Below, piece by piece: positions 9,231-18,764 of a stretch of 64,000 bases of DNA. The position numbers and the translations under genes were made by a program. The notes under the pieces are model-generated. The model did no database searches. It was not told the DNA's origin and was given only the letters and a program-made list of their open reading frames with translations. The DNA comes from Clostridiales bacterium (GTDB taxonomy: Bacteria > Bacillota > Clostridia > Saccharofermentanales > Saccharofermentanaceae): assembly GCA_017649645.1 (NCBI GenBank), contig JAGCGK010000151.1:1-64000 (forward strand), written 5' to 3'. The number at the start of each line of letters is the position of its first letter. The first letter of the stretch is position 1.

Positions 9231-11369
9231 CTATATTTCTTCGAGGCCTAAAGACCTAAGATAGTCAAATGTTCCATCGTAATACTCGGGTAGTCTTGTC
9301 TCATCTTCCCAGAAACCATTCTCCGATTTATGGGAATTACCTTCCGGTACGCAAATAATCATTCCTGATCTGGCACGTGTCATGAGCACTCTGTATGCAT
9401 TAAGCATATACTTCATTTGCTCATGCTTGCTTTCAGTAACATCTTCTATCTTGTTCCATTTATCCTTTCGGTTAAACCTATAGAATTGCCACTGGCCGTT
9501 CTCATAACGCATGTCCGCATCCCAAAGTAAACATGTATATTCTAGTTCCAGACCTTGAACCTGAATCTCTGTTGCTGCATCTTCGAGATAGTTTGATGAC
9601 CTGGTGTCAGTAATATCATCCAAGAACCAATGAACCGCATTGTCATCATCAGAAGGCAGAACATGAATCCCCAACGGCTTATATCTTGCTGATTCCTTAG
9701 TTATCAGCACTCCGGTTCTTTCATTCCCTCTTGCCTTTCCGTGGATCCATCTTTTTGCTTTCTCCATATCTCTAGTAAGAACAATCGGATAGTTTTCCTT
9801 TATCTCTTCATAGATTGAAGCAGCATTGCCATCCAAAGCAAGCAGAGAATGAACAAAAGACGAGAGTTTCTCAGCTCTAAAAGATCTTAATGAGACTCCA
9901 AGATGAAGTTTTTCGTTGTATGTAACATTAGGATTATCTTTAAGCAACTCATTAACTCTTCCCTCAGCATATTCCGCTTCAGTCAACTTTGGCGAGATAT
10001 AAACCTTCCAGTGAGAAAACAAATTATTCAAAGAGCTGATCCACTCAGAGATACCTGCTTCACCAGTGTTGATCTCCTGACCTCCACCAACCATACATAC
10101 TATTGTTGCCCAATCCTCTCTCTGATCAAGAGACCATATGAGGAAAGCAGCTTCTGACATAGGGAAGTTATCCACTTTCTTCTTGTTTCCATATGTGCCA
10201 CCACGTTTGAGGTAATTGGCAATTCGGTCATGTGTCCAGGAACGCTGGGCTTCATCAAAGATAGCGACATGTTCAACTTCACCATAACCAGAACCCTGAA
10301 TTTTTACAGCCTTCTTCGGATCGATCTCAAGTATACCGTTCTCAACTGGAAGTTTGATTTTCTCGAGCATGTTGTCACGATAGCGATGTATGATTTGAAT
10401 AAACTTACTGACTTCACGCCTGGAATCTGTAAGTTTCTTATTCTCATTGCGTTCTTTGCATTTCTTGTAGTTATCTTGAGCCAAAGCTTCATTTAAGACA
10501 GCTACCAAAGGTCCGTTACCAGACAAATAGACAGCACCTTCATCTTCAATTGGTTTGTCTTGATCCTGATAAGTCTGCTTTACAGCTACTTCCAAACCTA
10601 CCAAAGTCTTGCCCGCTCCCGGAACACCGGTTACAAAACAGATGCTTTTCTCGCCCTTCTCTTTGCTCTTTTGGATAACATCCAAAATATATGCAATCGT
10701 AGTATCTGTTGTTACTTTATCTGCTTCATGTCTTGTTATGTCGGCCACTGAATGACTTTCATATAAAGTCCTAGCTGCTTCAATGATGGTTGGCGTAGGT
10801 GAATAAGGACTGATAATCCAATTCTTATCAACAGAACTCTCATTTGGAAATCTCGTTAAGACATCAGATATGAGTTTAGCTACGCCCTGTTCTCCTGTCA
10901 TGAGAGGGTTTAATACACGATCATCATATACAGAAGATTGTATAGCTGAAGATGATCCTTCATAACATGTAGCAACCAGAATCGGAACTATTAATTTATC
11001 TTCACTGTATTTATGGAAATTTTTTAGATCCAAAGCATAGTCCAATACCTGGTCAACATCACCAACCTTGATTTCAGATTCTCCAACTTTGAACTCAATG
11101 CAGAAGATAATACCCTTCAAGAGAACCACAACATCTATTCTTTTACCAAGACGAGGAATATCGTACTCAAAGACTATTTCCCCATCCGATTCTCTAAAGG
11201 GAAGAAGAGCTTTCTGTAAGATTTTAATCTCACTAGTCCATGCATCAATCTGAGTGGTTTGGAGCAAACCATGATATTCTGTGCTCAGCTTGCCTGATAT
11301 CGAATCCTGATCTGATTCAAGAAACTCTCTGATACATTTATGATATAAGCAACGTGGGCTATCTGACAT
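9231..11369 (-). CDS. DUF2075 P-loop protein with an N-terminal nuclease-like domain
   Basis: 712 aa. The N-terminal domain has a PD-(D/E)XK-like signature: Asp79 in KRIDVVVL and Glu92-x-Lys94 in FCIEFKVG. A P-loop NTPase domain of the DUF2075 type follows, with Walker A GVPGAGKT (248-255), Walker B AIFDEAQRSW, and superfamily 1-like C-terminal motifs (QGLELEYTC, YRVLMTRARSGMIICVP). Related proteins are annotated as DNA/RNA helicase-like and are often scattered in accessory regions. A role in phage defence or DNA processing is plausible but is inference. GGAG sits six bases before the ATG. It is a single gene with no recognised partner, in a stretch with several decayed genes. Confidence 0.85.
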   Translation of the reverse strand: MSDSPRCLYHKCIREFLESDQDSISGKLSTEYHGLLQTTQIDAWTSEIKILQKALLPFRESDGEIVFEYDIPRLGKRIDVVVLLKGIIFCIEFKVGESEIKVGDVDQVLDYALDLKNFHKYSEDKLIVPILVATCYEGSSSAIQSSVYDDRVLNPLMTGEQGVAKLISDVLTRFPNESSVDKNWIISPYSPTPTIIEAARTLYESHSVADITRHEADKVTTDTTIAYILDVIQKSKEKGEKSICFVTGVPGAGKTLVGLEVAVKQTYQDQDKPIEDEGAVYLSGNGPLVAVLNEALAQDNYKKCKERNENKKLTDSRREVSKFIQIIHRYRDNMLEKIKLPVENGILEIDPKKAVKIQGSGYGEVEHVAIFDEAQRSWTHDRIANYLKRGGTYGNKKKVDNFPMSEAAFLIWSLDQREDWATIVCMVGGGQEINTGEAGISEWISSLNNLFSHWKVYISPKLTEAEYAEGRVNELLKDNPNVTYNEKLHLGVSLRSFRAEKLSSFVHSLLALDGNAASIYEEIKENYPIVLTRDMEKAKRWIHGKARGNERTGVLITKESARYKPLGIHVLPSDDDNAVHWFLDDITDTRSSNYLEDAATEIQVQGLELEYTCLLWDADMRYENGQWQFYRFNRKDKWNKIEDVTESKHEQMKYMLNAYRVLMTRARSGMIICVPEGNSHKSENGFWEDETRLPEYYDGTFDYLRSLGLEEI

Positions 11370-11477
11370 TAGGCACTCCGATTATTTCTTCAAACTAGGC
11401 GTAGTTCTTACCCAACATTATAGCATTTCTTTACCTAACTTATATCTACATCGCTTATATCTTAAATTAGTTTCCCT

Positions 11478-12056
11478 TCACTCAAAAATCTTCTCATAAT
11501 CTTCAACCGTCTCATCACCGAACCAGTAGATCTCAATGACGCACATAAGCTTGTCATCTAGTTTTCGAGCATAATAAGCGAGAGTCTGAGTGCCTTCGTT
11601 TCCTGACAGAGTGTATATGTCCCTTATGTACACCTGACCGTTCAGGACTGCCTCGCTCCTTCCCTGGTACTCGAGAGTGATAGGGAGGTCTTTGTAGAAA
11701 CCCCGGACAAAGCTGCTGTTGTCATCAAGATACTTGTTCTCGTCATAGTTGGGATCATCCGGCGCTGCGAATGGCAGGTTTTCGAACCGGAACTCTATTC
11801 CGTCCGTCGTATTATCGAAAACGGCATCGTAGAATATCGCGCTTTCGCGGATCTTATCTTCATTAGTCTCGCAATTTGAAAGGTTATAGGCCTCATTATC
11901 TTCCAAGGCGCTGTCGGAAGCCTGACTTAGGCCTTCGGGGATCTTAGCCCTGATCCCGGCATATTCATTAATATACACGCCATCCTCGAAAACTCCCTTC
12001 GTATAGCCGGTTCCGGATGTCAGCTCCTCAAGTGTATGGGAGATGGATTCCTCAGC
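11478..12056 (-). pseudogene. 5'-truncated gene for an exported lipoprotein-like protein
   Basis: The frame is open from 12056 to the stop at 11478 but has no ATG and no RBS near its beginning. The first possible start is a GTG at 11978 without a Shine-Dalgarno, inside a conserved-looking segment (LTSGTGYTKGVFEDGVY). The remaining 193 codons encode a soluble domain typical of Clostridia lipoproteins (NEYAGIRAKIPEGL ... DKLMCVIEIYWF). The frame begins right where the neighbouring remnant (12052-12255) ends in another frame, so the two may be pieces of one frameshifted gene. Confidence 0.55.
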
Positions 12057-12255
12057 TCAACCAAAAAGGATGCAGTCTTATGACAGCGTACAGATCGAGA
12101 AGGACGATCGCACCGATCAATATGAAGAGCGGCCAAAGCTTCTTATACGACTTAGGCCATTTTCCGACAATATTGCCTGTCTGCCCGTTTATAAGAACGC
12201 GGTACATTGTTCCGTGATAATCAAATGACGTGATCCATATCGGATAGTGATCCAC
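12052..12255 (-). pseudogene. fragment of a zinc-ribbon/membrane protein C-terminus
   Basis: A frame of 67 codons contains PIWITSFDYHGTMYRVLING, then QTGNIVGKWP, then one transmembrane helix (LWPLFILIGAIVLLDLYAVI). The NGQTGxIVG motif is known from the C-terminal part of large TFIIB-type zinc-ribbon proteins of Firmicutes. The expected N-terminal zinc ribbons are missing and the only start is a GTG, so it reads as a remnant. Confidence 0.5.
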
Positions 12256-12410
12256 CCTCCGTCTGCAAGACCGGGCGCTGATCCTGATTTGTTGAATCTG
12301 ACAAGATATCCCTTGTTATTTTATATATACGGTCCGAAGTGACTATCGGCTCTACCGGTGATAAAATTATCTTGAATGTTGGTTGCGTACGCGTTTTTTC
12401 AGGAGGGGTT

Positions 12411-14687
12411 ATGGTAAATAAAACTTCTAAGATACTTGTGAGCATCTTGACGATGCTCGCTTTGGTCGGCGTCCTTTGCTTCATATCATCCGGTAAGGTT
12501 GCTGCAGATGATACGACGAAGGAGATCGACGGCAATGTTTTCGAAAAGGATGAGGACGGCTGGTATAAGTGCAAATTGCAATACGCCACCTACAAGTACC
12601 TTGACCAGAACACGATCGACACCTTATGCGGCGGAAGTCTTCCGAGCAATGAGTGGGTGGATACAAACGACGAATTCTGGCTGGGCGAGGATATCACCAT
12701 TACCAAGGGTCTGGATGCAGGTTCCGATTACAATACAACCTTCAGGATGTATGGCCATAAAATCACGTACAATCCTGCCGACAGCAGTGAGTACTTTTTC
12801 AAGTCCACTCCGGAAAAGGGTGAGGATACTTCATATTTCGCACTTATGGGAGGCAACGGAACCATTTACTCGGCTAATGGTGCTCCTTTGTTCCTGGCCG
12901 GCGGAGATAAATACGCTAGCGGCGTAAGCTTATTCCTCAACGACGTTACATTGCAGGGTAACAGTACCTCCTATGATCCCACAGGTCACAGCGCCATAAC
13001 GCTCGTGGATTGCGGATCGTATTCGAGTAATTACGTTACCATACAGAACTTCTCAGCTCCGAAGGGCGGCGCTTTCTGTTGCTACGGCTATACGACCGAG
13101 AGTTATTATGGAGACACCGTATATGGAGGAAATGCCTCCCTTTGCACCACCACCATCAGGAACTGCTATGCCGATGAAGGCGGTGCCATCTATTCGGAGA
13201 AACACATCGATTGCTGGAATGCCGTAATAACCGATAACGTAGCACAGACGAGAGGCGGAGCTATCTGCATGGGCGGAACTGACGCAGATATCGAACTGTC
13301 AGACTGCACCATCACAAACAACGTATGTATCGCGGATAAGAGCGCAACGACCGGCGGCGGCGGTATCTACTGCGGATCAACGATGGTCAGTAAATACGCG
13401 GTTGATTCGGGATGGTCTCCTGAGGCCAGAGTCATAGGCAACACCTGCGGAGACAACAGACCGAGCAATATCTATTTCCCTAATAACAATACAAGGGACA
13501 TCATCAACTTCTCGAGTACTTTTATGGACGATGCAGATCCTAAGATCGGAGTATCCAGGTATTCATATGAAGCAATGGATATCGTGGCGTTAGACACCTA
13601 CAGCGGATACGCCTTCAACGACGAGACAATTAACTATATCGTCTCTGACGATCCTGACTGTGATATCTTCGGATACGATAAGAATTCCAGAGGGTATTAT
13701 GAGTCCCTCAGGATGATCGAGAAAATGGAAGATGATCAGGTGGCTTTCCTCCAGGGATTCTCACTCATGGTCGAGGATTACGACCTCAAGGTCAAGATGA
13801 CGATCTATATCCCTAACAGGGAAGAAGATTATAAGTATGACGAAGACTGGTGGGCTACACTCGGTCCTGATCAGACGGAATTCTACGCCAGGGGCAGCGA
13901 GGCAATTGAATGTGCCCCGGGAAATGTCATCTCGAACGGCAAGACGGTAAGCTTCATCTTCCCTTATGATCCGACGGACATGACGGTACCGCTCGTCTTC
14001 AAGGCATCTTATCAGGGTGACGATATCGTTGAGGCCAGCGGTTTCTCGCTGGAAGACTATGCAAGAGCCATCATCAGAAATCCATTAAAGTACCCTTCAG
14101 GTGCGGAAAACAGGGTTGCGGCTCTGGTAATCTACGCCAATGCCTGCCAGAAGTACTTCGATTTCAGGATGGACGATCAGATCATCTCTGCTCTTGACGA
14201 GAACCTGGCTCTTCTCGCAGCGGTCGACAGCGTGAACGTTGAAGATAAGTATCAGGATTACAGTTCGACCATTACCGCTACCATAAAGGATAACAGGATC
14301 AAGATCTACAGTATGAGCGGAATCTTCGGAAGCCAGCCTACGATAAAGATCTATATCCACGTCAAAGACGGCGTTACGCCGGTTTTCGGAAATTGGGATT
14401 ATGATTCGAATTACGATGCGGTATTTATCCCTTACGAAGCGGTGGATCACGGAAACGGTGTGTATACCATCAACCTTCCGAAGGACTACGGCAATCTTTA
14501 TGCTTATGAGGCAGGGTTCGATGACACTATCGCTTATAATCAGGATTACTGTTCCTATTGCTATGCAGACATGACATATTACCTGCTCGCCAAGTTGCAA
14601 TCCGACACGGCCAGCTATAATATGAAGGAGCTGGCAAGGACCATGCTGATCTACAGATTTGTCTTCTACCGCGGGACTTTCAATTAA
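12411..14687 (+). CDS. secreted right-handed beta-helix surface protein, paralogue A
   Basis: 758 aa from the ATG after AGGAGGGG. An N-terminal signal peptide ends near SSGKVAADD. Residues about 40-150 lead into a parallel beta-helix with the GGAIYSE, GGAICMGG and GGGGIYCGS rungs and Cys/Asn ladder (TIRNCYADEGG, TITNNVC). After about residue 410 come two beta-sandwich-like domains: FLQGFSLMVEDYDLKVKM ... DMTVPLVFKASY ... SLEDYARAIIRNP ... NACQKYFDF, then SGIFGSQPTIKIYIHVKDG. The second half resembles a C-terminal module of Lachnospiraceae surface proteins with a (V/L)xYGAxAQKYF core. Two close paralogues lie at 35.0-37.3 and 38.0-40.3 kb. No LPxTG, SLH or dockerin is present, so the anchoring mode is unknown. 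It is followed nine bases later by a small peptide gene, as are both paralogues. Confidence 0.85.
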   Translation: MVNKTSKILVSILTMLALVGVLCFISSGKVAADDTTKEIDGNVFEKDEDGWYKCKLQYATYKYLDQNTIDTLCGGSLPSNEWVDTNDEFWLGEDITITKGLDAGSDYNTTFRMYGHKITYNPADSSEYFFKSTPEKGEDTSYFALMGGNGTIYSANGAPLFLAGGDKYASGVSLFLNDVTLQGNSTSYDPTGHSAITLVDCGSYSSNYVTIQNFSAPKGGAFCCYGYTTESYYGDTVYGGNASLCTTTIRNCYADEGGAIYSEKHIDCWNAVITDNVAQTRGGAICMGGTDADIELSDCTITNNVCIADKSATTGGGGIYCGSTMVSKYAVDSGWSPEARVIGNTCGDNRPSNIYFPNNNTRDIINFSSTFMDDADPKIGVSRYSYEAMDIVALDTYSGYAFNDETINYIVSDDPDCDIFGYDKNSRGYYESLRMIEKMEDDQVAFLQGFSLMVEDYDLKVKMTIYIPNREEDYKYDEDWWATLGPDQTEFYARGSEAIECAPGNVISNGKTVSFIFPYDPTDMTVPLVFKASYQGDDIVEASGFSLEDYARAIIRNPLKYPSGAENRVAALVIYANACQKYFDFRMDDQIISALDENLALLAAVDSVNVEDKYQDYSSTITATIKDNRIKIYSMSGIFGSQPTIKIYIHVKDGVTPVFGNWDYDSNYDAVFIPYEAVDHGNGVYTINLPKDYGNLYAYEAGFDDTIAYNQDYCSYCYADMTYYLLAKLQSDTASYNMKELARTMLIYRFVFYRGTFN

Positions 14688-14696
14688 GGAGGGCTT

Positions 14697-14852
14697 ATGA
14701 AAAACAATCTTATCAATAAAACCAACTATCCGGCTCCGGAAATAGAGATAATCAAGCTCAGCGCAGAAGGTCCCTACTTCGATTCGGGAAAATACCATGA
14801 GACGGAGAAACTGGAGGGCGAAGAAGAGCCGTTCAGTATATATACTCCTTGA
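14697..14852 (+). CDS. short acidic peptide downstream of beta-helix A
   Basis: 51 aa, ATG seven bases after AGGAGG, nine bases after the beta-helix stop, so the two genes are surely cotranscribed. The peptide has an N-terminal block YPAPEIEIIKLSAEG and a C-terminal block LEGEEEPFSIYTP. The same two blocks occur in the peptides at 34904-35017 and 37889-38023, each also directly downstream of a beta-helix paralogue. There is no signal peptide and no Cys. The function is unknown; a precursor peptide, a chaperone-like partner or a regulator are possible. Confidence 0.75.
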   Translation: MKNNLINKTNYPAPEIEIIKLSAEGPYFDSGKYHETEKLEGEEEPFSIYTP

Positions 14853-14881
14853 TAAAGGTTGTTAAGTTATCGGTTATCAAG

Positions 14882-14910
14882 AGTCCGGGCCGTGTGGCTC
14901 GGACTTTTTT
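14882..14910 (+). terminator. terminator of beta-helix/peptide cassette A
   Basis: Ten-base-pair stem AGTCCGGGCC / GGCTCGGACT (one G-T wobble), 4-base loop GTGT, then TTTTTT. It lies 29 bases after the peptide stop and also faces the convergent membrane-protein gene that ends at 14934. Confidence 0.85.
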
Positions 14911-14933
14911 GCGGGAGTTTCACTCTCAAGCTA

Positions 14934-15671
14934 TTAAGTATGAGATCCATACTCACCACGCTTTTCCGCAACGATCGCGTTAAGTGCCTCACAAGCATCT
15001 TCATATACTGTTTCGGTGAGGGTCAATCTCTTACCGGAATGAGTCTTTATGCGGATAACATAGGTATACCATTCCAGACGATTACGGTATCTCAGATGGT
15101 CGCCGTAATGATTATAGAGCCTGCCGAACCTTCGGGCATCGCTGTTGATGGTGGTTGCTCTTTCCGAGTGCCATCTTTTTCGAGAATAAACAGACTCGAT
15201 GTCTTCATAATCTACTACGGTAATTCCCTTGTTGATACCGATCAGGGTCGTAGGCGTAACGAAAGCACGGATGATCTCATTCCAGGTAGTATCGGGATCA
15301 TTTGCCATAGCGTCGATCTCCCGAGGAGTGTATCTTCTGCCGCTGCATGCGGGTCTAATGTGCTTAGGCATATTGAACGTGCCCGATATTATCATGAGTA
15401 TAAAGACAACTACTACGATGGTACAGCCAAAGACAAGACCGCCTTCGCCTCCGACGGCAAATATGAGGACGGCGGCGACCACCAGCAAGAGGATGTATAA
15501 GAAAAAGCAGAAATTGTCATTCTCGATCTGTTGGCGGATGAGTTTGTTCGTATAGTTACGGGTAAGGTAACGCGCTTCCTTTTCCAGGTAGTTCGTTCCT
15601 CTTTTGTTTTTCTTTGGTTTAGGTTCCGGTTTACGGACGACCTTTTTCTTATAGTTATGCTCTTTGCCCAT
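14934..15671 (-). CDS. membrane protein with a C-terminal PH-like segment
   Basis: 245 aa. The N-terminus is strongly basic (KKKVVRKPEPKPKKNKRG), followed by two adjacent transmembrane segments at about 53-95. The C-terminal 130 residues have the strand pattern of bacterial PH-like domains (LIGINKGITVVDYEDIESVY ... YTYVIRIKTHSGKRLTLTE). No motif fixes a function. The RBS is weak. Confidence 0.6.
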   Translation of the reverse strand: MGKEHNYKKKVVRKPEPKPKKNKRGTNYLEKEARYLTRNYTNKLIRQQIENDNFCFFLYILLLVVAAVLIFAVGGEGGLVFGCTIVVVVFILMIISGTFNMPKHIRPACSGRRYTPREIDAMANDPDTTWNEIIRAFVTPTTLIGINKGITVVDYEDIESVYSRKRWHSERATTINSDARRFGRLYNHYGDHLRYRNRLEWYTYVIRIKTHSGKRLTLTETVYEDACEALNAIVAEKRGEYGSHT

Positions 15672-15700
15672 TGGTTAAGTATAACACTCTCGGGATCGAT

Positions 15701-16495
15701 CTATCTAAACAACTTATCAATATCCTTCTCCTCATACGATTTCGAAGGAAATACGGCGTATTGGTCCCGGAACAATTCTTCACATATCCTGAGCTCGAGA
15801 TCTTGTCTGTGGATCCAGTGTCTGACTAAGCCGTCTTCGCCCTTAAGGCCGTTTCTTACCGCATGAGGACTATTGTCAAAATAGTCGCAGAGCATCGAAA
15901 ACCAGACTTCATTTCCGTTATCATCGACCCTGTCACGACGTGCTGTCTCGAGATTTCTTCTGATATCATCCGGTTTTGTCTTAAGATAAGCAATATGGAT
16001 CTTATTATCACCTATTGCACTTTTGATGTCCCTGTAAAAGTCGATGATAGTCTCGTCCGACATATCACGGAACAGTATCATGTCTTCTACGATATTTTGA
16101 AAAAGAGCGCATTCAGTTATTAACGGCGCGCCATCCCAACTGCTGTAACGCTTTAAGACAAGGTCTTTGAACTGCTCAGAGGACACGCGGCCGTTATATA
16201 TCTCGTACTTCTCTAACGCCTGATAAAAGCTATGGTCATCTGTCCAGATCTTTGTATAGCAGACAACCGCATGATCATCTTCAAAGTGAGTCTTTGCTTC
16301 TATCTCCGGCTTTAAAGATGGGAACTTTTCCAGAGCAGCCTGATAGTCTTCCATGCTCATATATGCGCACCAAGCAAGTTCTACCGGAGAATAGTCGCCT
16401 TCTTCAAGAACCTGATGGTTTGGACATTTCTCTGATAAAAGCTTTACGAGAGTACTCTTACCGCTTCCCTGTATACCTTCAACAAAATATGTCAT
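15701..16495 (-). CDS. P-loop kinase-like protein
   Basis: 264 aa. Walker A is GIQGSGKST at residues 7-15. The overall pattern (short N-terminal strand, then EEGDYSPVELAW, and a distal RRDRVDDNG segment) is that of thymidylate/deoxynucleoside kinase-like P-loop proteins, but the substrate motif is not recognised. It follows a small basic ORF by eight bases. It could be a nucleotide, small-molecule or antibiotic kinase; no choice can be made. Confidence 0.65.
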   Translation of the reverse strand: MTYFVEGIQGSGKSTLVKLLSEKCPNHQVLEEGDYSPVELAWCAYMSMEDYQAALEKFPSLKPEIEAKTHFEDDHAVVCYTKIWTDDHSFYQALEKYEIYNGRVSSEQFKDLVLKRYSSWDGAPLITECALFQNIVEDMILFRDMSDETIIDFYRDIKSAIGDNKIHIAYLKTKPDDIRRNLETARRDRVDDNGNEVWFSMLCDYFDNSPHAVRNGLKGEDGLVRHWIHRQDLELRICEELFRDQYAVFPSKSYEEKDIDKLFR

Positions 16496-16503
16496 ATTAC
16501 GTG

Positions 16504-16635
16504 TTACCTGTCGCTTTCATTGGTCTTCTTTTTTTGTTTTCGCGGACCGTCGTTTATTGTTTTCGAGAAAGAAATGCTCTTTTTCTGCTTTAACATTTGG
16601 TCGAATACTATGTGTTCTCTTTTCTTTTTTGCCAT
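16504..16635 (-). CDS. small lysine-rich ORF
   Basis: 43 aa, beginning MAKKKREHIVFDQML and ending KKKTNESDR, with about one third Lys/Arg. It ends eight bases before the P-loop kinase-like gene. The RBS is poor (GAGTT just before ATG). A TTTTCGAGAA word lies inside (16560-16569). It may be a small nucleic-acid-binding protein, a leader ORF, or not translated. Confidence 0.35.
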   Translation of the reverse strand: MAKKKREHIVFDQMLKQKKSISFSKTINDGPRKQKKKTNESDR

Positions 16636-16676
16636 AACTCAAAATACCCCACGGTAAGATTTCTGTTGATCTAATA

Positions 16677-17189
16677 TTAGCGTCCGGACATATCAATGAG
16701 ATAACTTTTAAGCACGTTTATGCCCATGTGATCTGCTGCAAGCTCTCTTGGCGTGTATCCGTTAAGTTCATCTATCGGACTATCTATCCATGTATCATAA
16801 CAGTCCCGCCCAACGAGGCGCACGATAACATACGTTATGTTTTCGTCTTGCCTTAAAAAGTTATCTCTGACACTGACTCTGGGAGAACACTTAACCTCAT
16901 CATTCCATTTTGAAGGAGAAAAATTGGACAAGTAATCTTCCATCACTTCATTCAGTACTACTTCGGTCTTCAGCAGATATATCTCTCCCAAAGCCGGGAA
17001 ATCAGGACGTTGGAACAACCATTCCCGATTACACTTGCTGCACTTATATATCTTCTTGTTTTCGGTGCTGCTTATGCATTCATAAGCGCTACCTTCTGCT
17101 TCGAAGATCTCTTCAAGAGTTTTAGTTTCGTATATGCTGTTGATCTTATTGCACTTGATCTTGGTGCAGTTACAGGATGTATCTCTCAT
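16677..17189 (-). CDS. hypothetical protein with paired cysteines
   Basis: 170 aa. The N-terminal third has CNCTKIKC and later YKCSKCNREW, so a zinc-binding ribbon is likely. The C-terminal part has no recognised domain (YVIVRLVGRDCYDTWIDSP). The ATG overlaps the stop of a 39-codon upstream ORF (ATGA arrangement), which suggests coupled translation. Probably cytoplasmic. Confidence 0.6.
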   Translation of the reverse strand: MRDTSCNCTKIKCNKINSIYETKTLEEIFEAEGSAYECISSTENKKIYKCSKCNREWLFQRPDFPALGEIYLLKTEVVLNEVMEDYLSNFSPSKWNDEVKCSPRVSVRDNFLRQDENITYVIVRLVGRDCYDTWIDSPIDELNGYTPRELAADHMGINVLKSYLIDMSGR

Positions 17190-17305
17190 TTATACTCCTT
17201 TGATGATGCATTCATATGATTGCGAGGCATGATTGAATCATCAATAAGATCTTTCTTAAGTTTCTGATACTTCGCGAATATCGCATTTCCATCAAAATCT
17301 CTCAT
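17186..17305 (-). CDS. 39-residue ORF coupled to the paired-cysteine protein
   Basis: Starts MRDFDGNAIFAKYQKLKK, preceded by GGGGG eight bases upstream, and its TGA stop overlaps the ATG of the downstream gene. It is a helical, charged peptide with no recognised domain. Coupling by ATGA supports its being translated. Confidence 0.5.
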   Translation of the reverse strand: MRDFDGNAIFAKYQKLKKDLIDDSIMPRNHMNASSKEYK

Positions 17306-17460
17306 ATGTTATCAACCCCCTTCAATTAATTCCATGGTCTCAAAGAATATCTATCTTTCCCTTCGCGTATTTTTCACATTTACTATTCATTGTCTACCGC
17401 CTAAATTCCGATCTTTCTTGGTCAGTTATATTCCTGATAATCCGATCAATAATGAGAGTC

Positions 17461-18702
17461 CTAAACCCCACTATTGAACTCAGAACCATTAATCATAAAC
17501 GAACTGATATTGGCATGGATTATTCCATTTCTCCTCTGTATCAGACGGTCTCGTGTAAGCACATATTTAGGATAATTGTCACGCACCGACTCCAATGGAG
17601 CATATTCTCTATTTTCCGTTTCTATGCTGTTCAGTATCGTCATAGCCACTTGAATATACGAGTATTCAGCGAATGCTTTTCGTATGATGAAATCGCATTC
17701 GAGTTTCCCAATGCGACCGACACTTACTTCATATCCTTTGGATCTTGCATAAATGTACACAGTGTTCTCAAGAACAGGACCATAATTGATCCTATTGTCT
17801 GTATTGGTTGCAAAATAGAATCCAAGATCTGCGAGATAGTACTTCTGTTCACCTGTAATAGATCTTCTTGATTTAAGATCAAATCTCTCACACTTATGAA
17901 TGATCTTTGCATCAACCAACACCTGGATATATCTATTCAACGTCTCACGGGTAATATCGCTGCCGGCTTTGTGAAGATCATTCAATATATTTGTCAAACT
18001 GGTTGTGGCACCGAAATTATTGATGATATATGTCTGTATCGTATTAAATACTGATACATTGCGGATCTTAACGCGTTTCCTGATATCTTTTTGAAAAATC
18101 TCGGATATTATACCCTTAATATACATCCTTTTCTCTTCCGGATCTGACAAGCTTAGTGTTCTTGGAAATCCTCCCTCAATAATATATTTATCAAACTCGA
18201 TCTCTTCACTATCATCAACAGGAATCTTAAGAAACTTCTTCATTCCAACATATTCTTCAAAAGTCAGCGGATACATCTCAAACTCAATATATCTGCCGGT
18301 GAGTTTTGTGATCAATTCACCGCTCAAAAGATATGAATTGGATGCTGTAATGAATATTGAATATTCTTCTTCTTCGCGAAAAGCATTCAAAACCTCCTCA
18401 AATCCGTTTACATTCTGAATCTCATCAATAAACAGGTATTTAATACCTTCAGAAACGCAGACCTTATCGATAACTTTTTCAAGTTCATCCGAAGTTCTGA
18501 TACTTTTGTATCCTCGTTTGTCGAGATTAAGAAAGACTATATTTTCCTCAGATATTCCGGAAGACCTGAGTTCTTCAGCTATGGTCTGCATCAGACAAGA
18601 TTTACCACATCTTCTTATGCCTGTGATCACCTTTATCAGATCGGTCTCGTGATAAAACCCACGAATCTTTTTCAAATAGTTTTCTCTGTGATACAGTTTC
18701 AT
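17461..18702 (-). CDS. AAA ATPase of the DUF4143 type, copy 1
   Basis: 413 aa. Walker A GIRRCGKSCL (28-37), Walker B YLFIDEIQNVNG, sensor-like TASNSYLLS, then a winged-helix region (NILNDLHKAGSDITRETLNRY) and the C-terminal DUF4143 domain with a restriction-nuclease-like core (ARSKGYEVSVGRIGKLECDFIIRK). These archaeal-type (AAA_14) ATPases are common and mostly uncharacterised in anaerobes. It is a single gene with an inverted repeat just upstream. A second, diverged copy is at 24.0-25.3 kb. Confidence 0.88.
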   Translation of the reverse strand: MKLYHRENYLKKIRGFYHETDLIKVITGIRRCGKSCLMQTIAEELRSSGISEENIVFLNLDKRGYKSIRTSDELEKVIDKVCVSEGIKYLFIDEIQNVNGFEEVLNAFREEEEYSIFITASNSYLLSGELITKLTGRYIEFEMYPLTFEEYVGMKKFLKIPVDDSEEIEFDKYIIEGGFPRTLSLSDPEEKRMYIKGIISEIFQKDIRKRVKIRNVSVFNTIQTYIINNFGATTSLTNILNDLHKAGSDITRETLNRYIQVLVDAKIIHKCERFDLKSRRSITGEQKYYLADLGFYFATNTDNRINYGPVLENTVYIYARSKGYEVSVGRIGKLECDFIIRKAFAEYSYIQVAMTILNSIETENREYAPLESVRDNYPKYVLTRDRLIQRRNGIIHANISSFMINGSEFNSGV

Positions 18703-18741
18703 ATCATTGACCTCCGTCTAGATTGATAATAGCATCTGAAA

Positions 18742-18764
18742 GGCGTTATTCCAACTTTAACGCC
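18742..18764. promoter_or_regulatory. inverted repeat upstream of the DUF4143 ATPase gene
   Basis: GGCGTTA (18742-18748) and TAACGCC (18758-18764) form a 7-bp inverted repeat with a 9-base spacer, 40 bases before the ATPase start. It may be an operator. On the plus strand it is followed by TATTTTTT and could also act as a terminator. Confidence 0.35.

Noticed and set aside
11478..11978. Intact gene with GTG start
   Set aside because: The GTG has no Shine-Dalgarno and the same frame continues upstream with protein-like sequence to 12056 without a start, so a 5'-truncated gene fits better.
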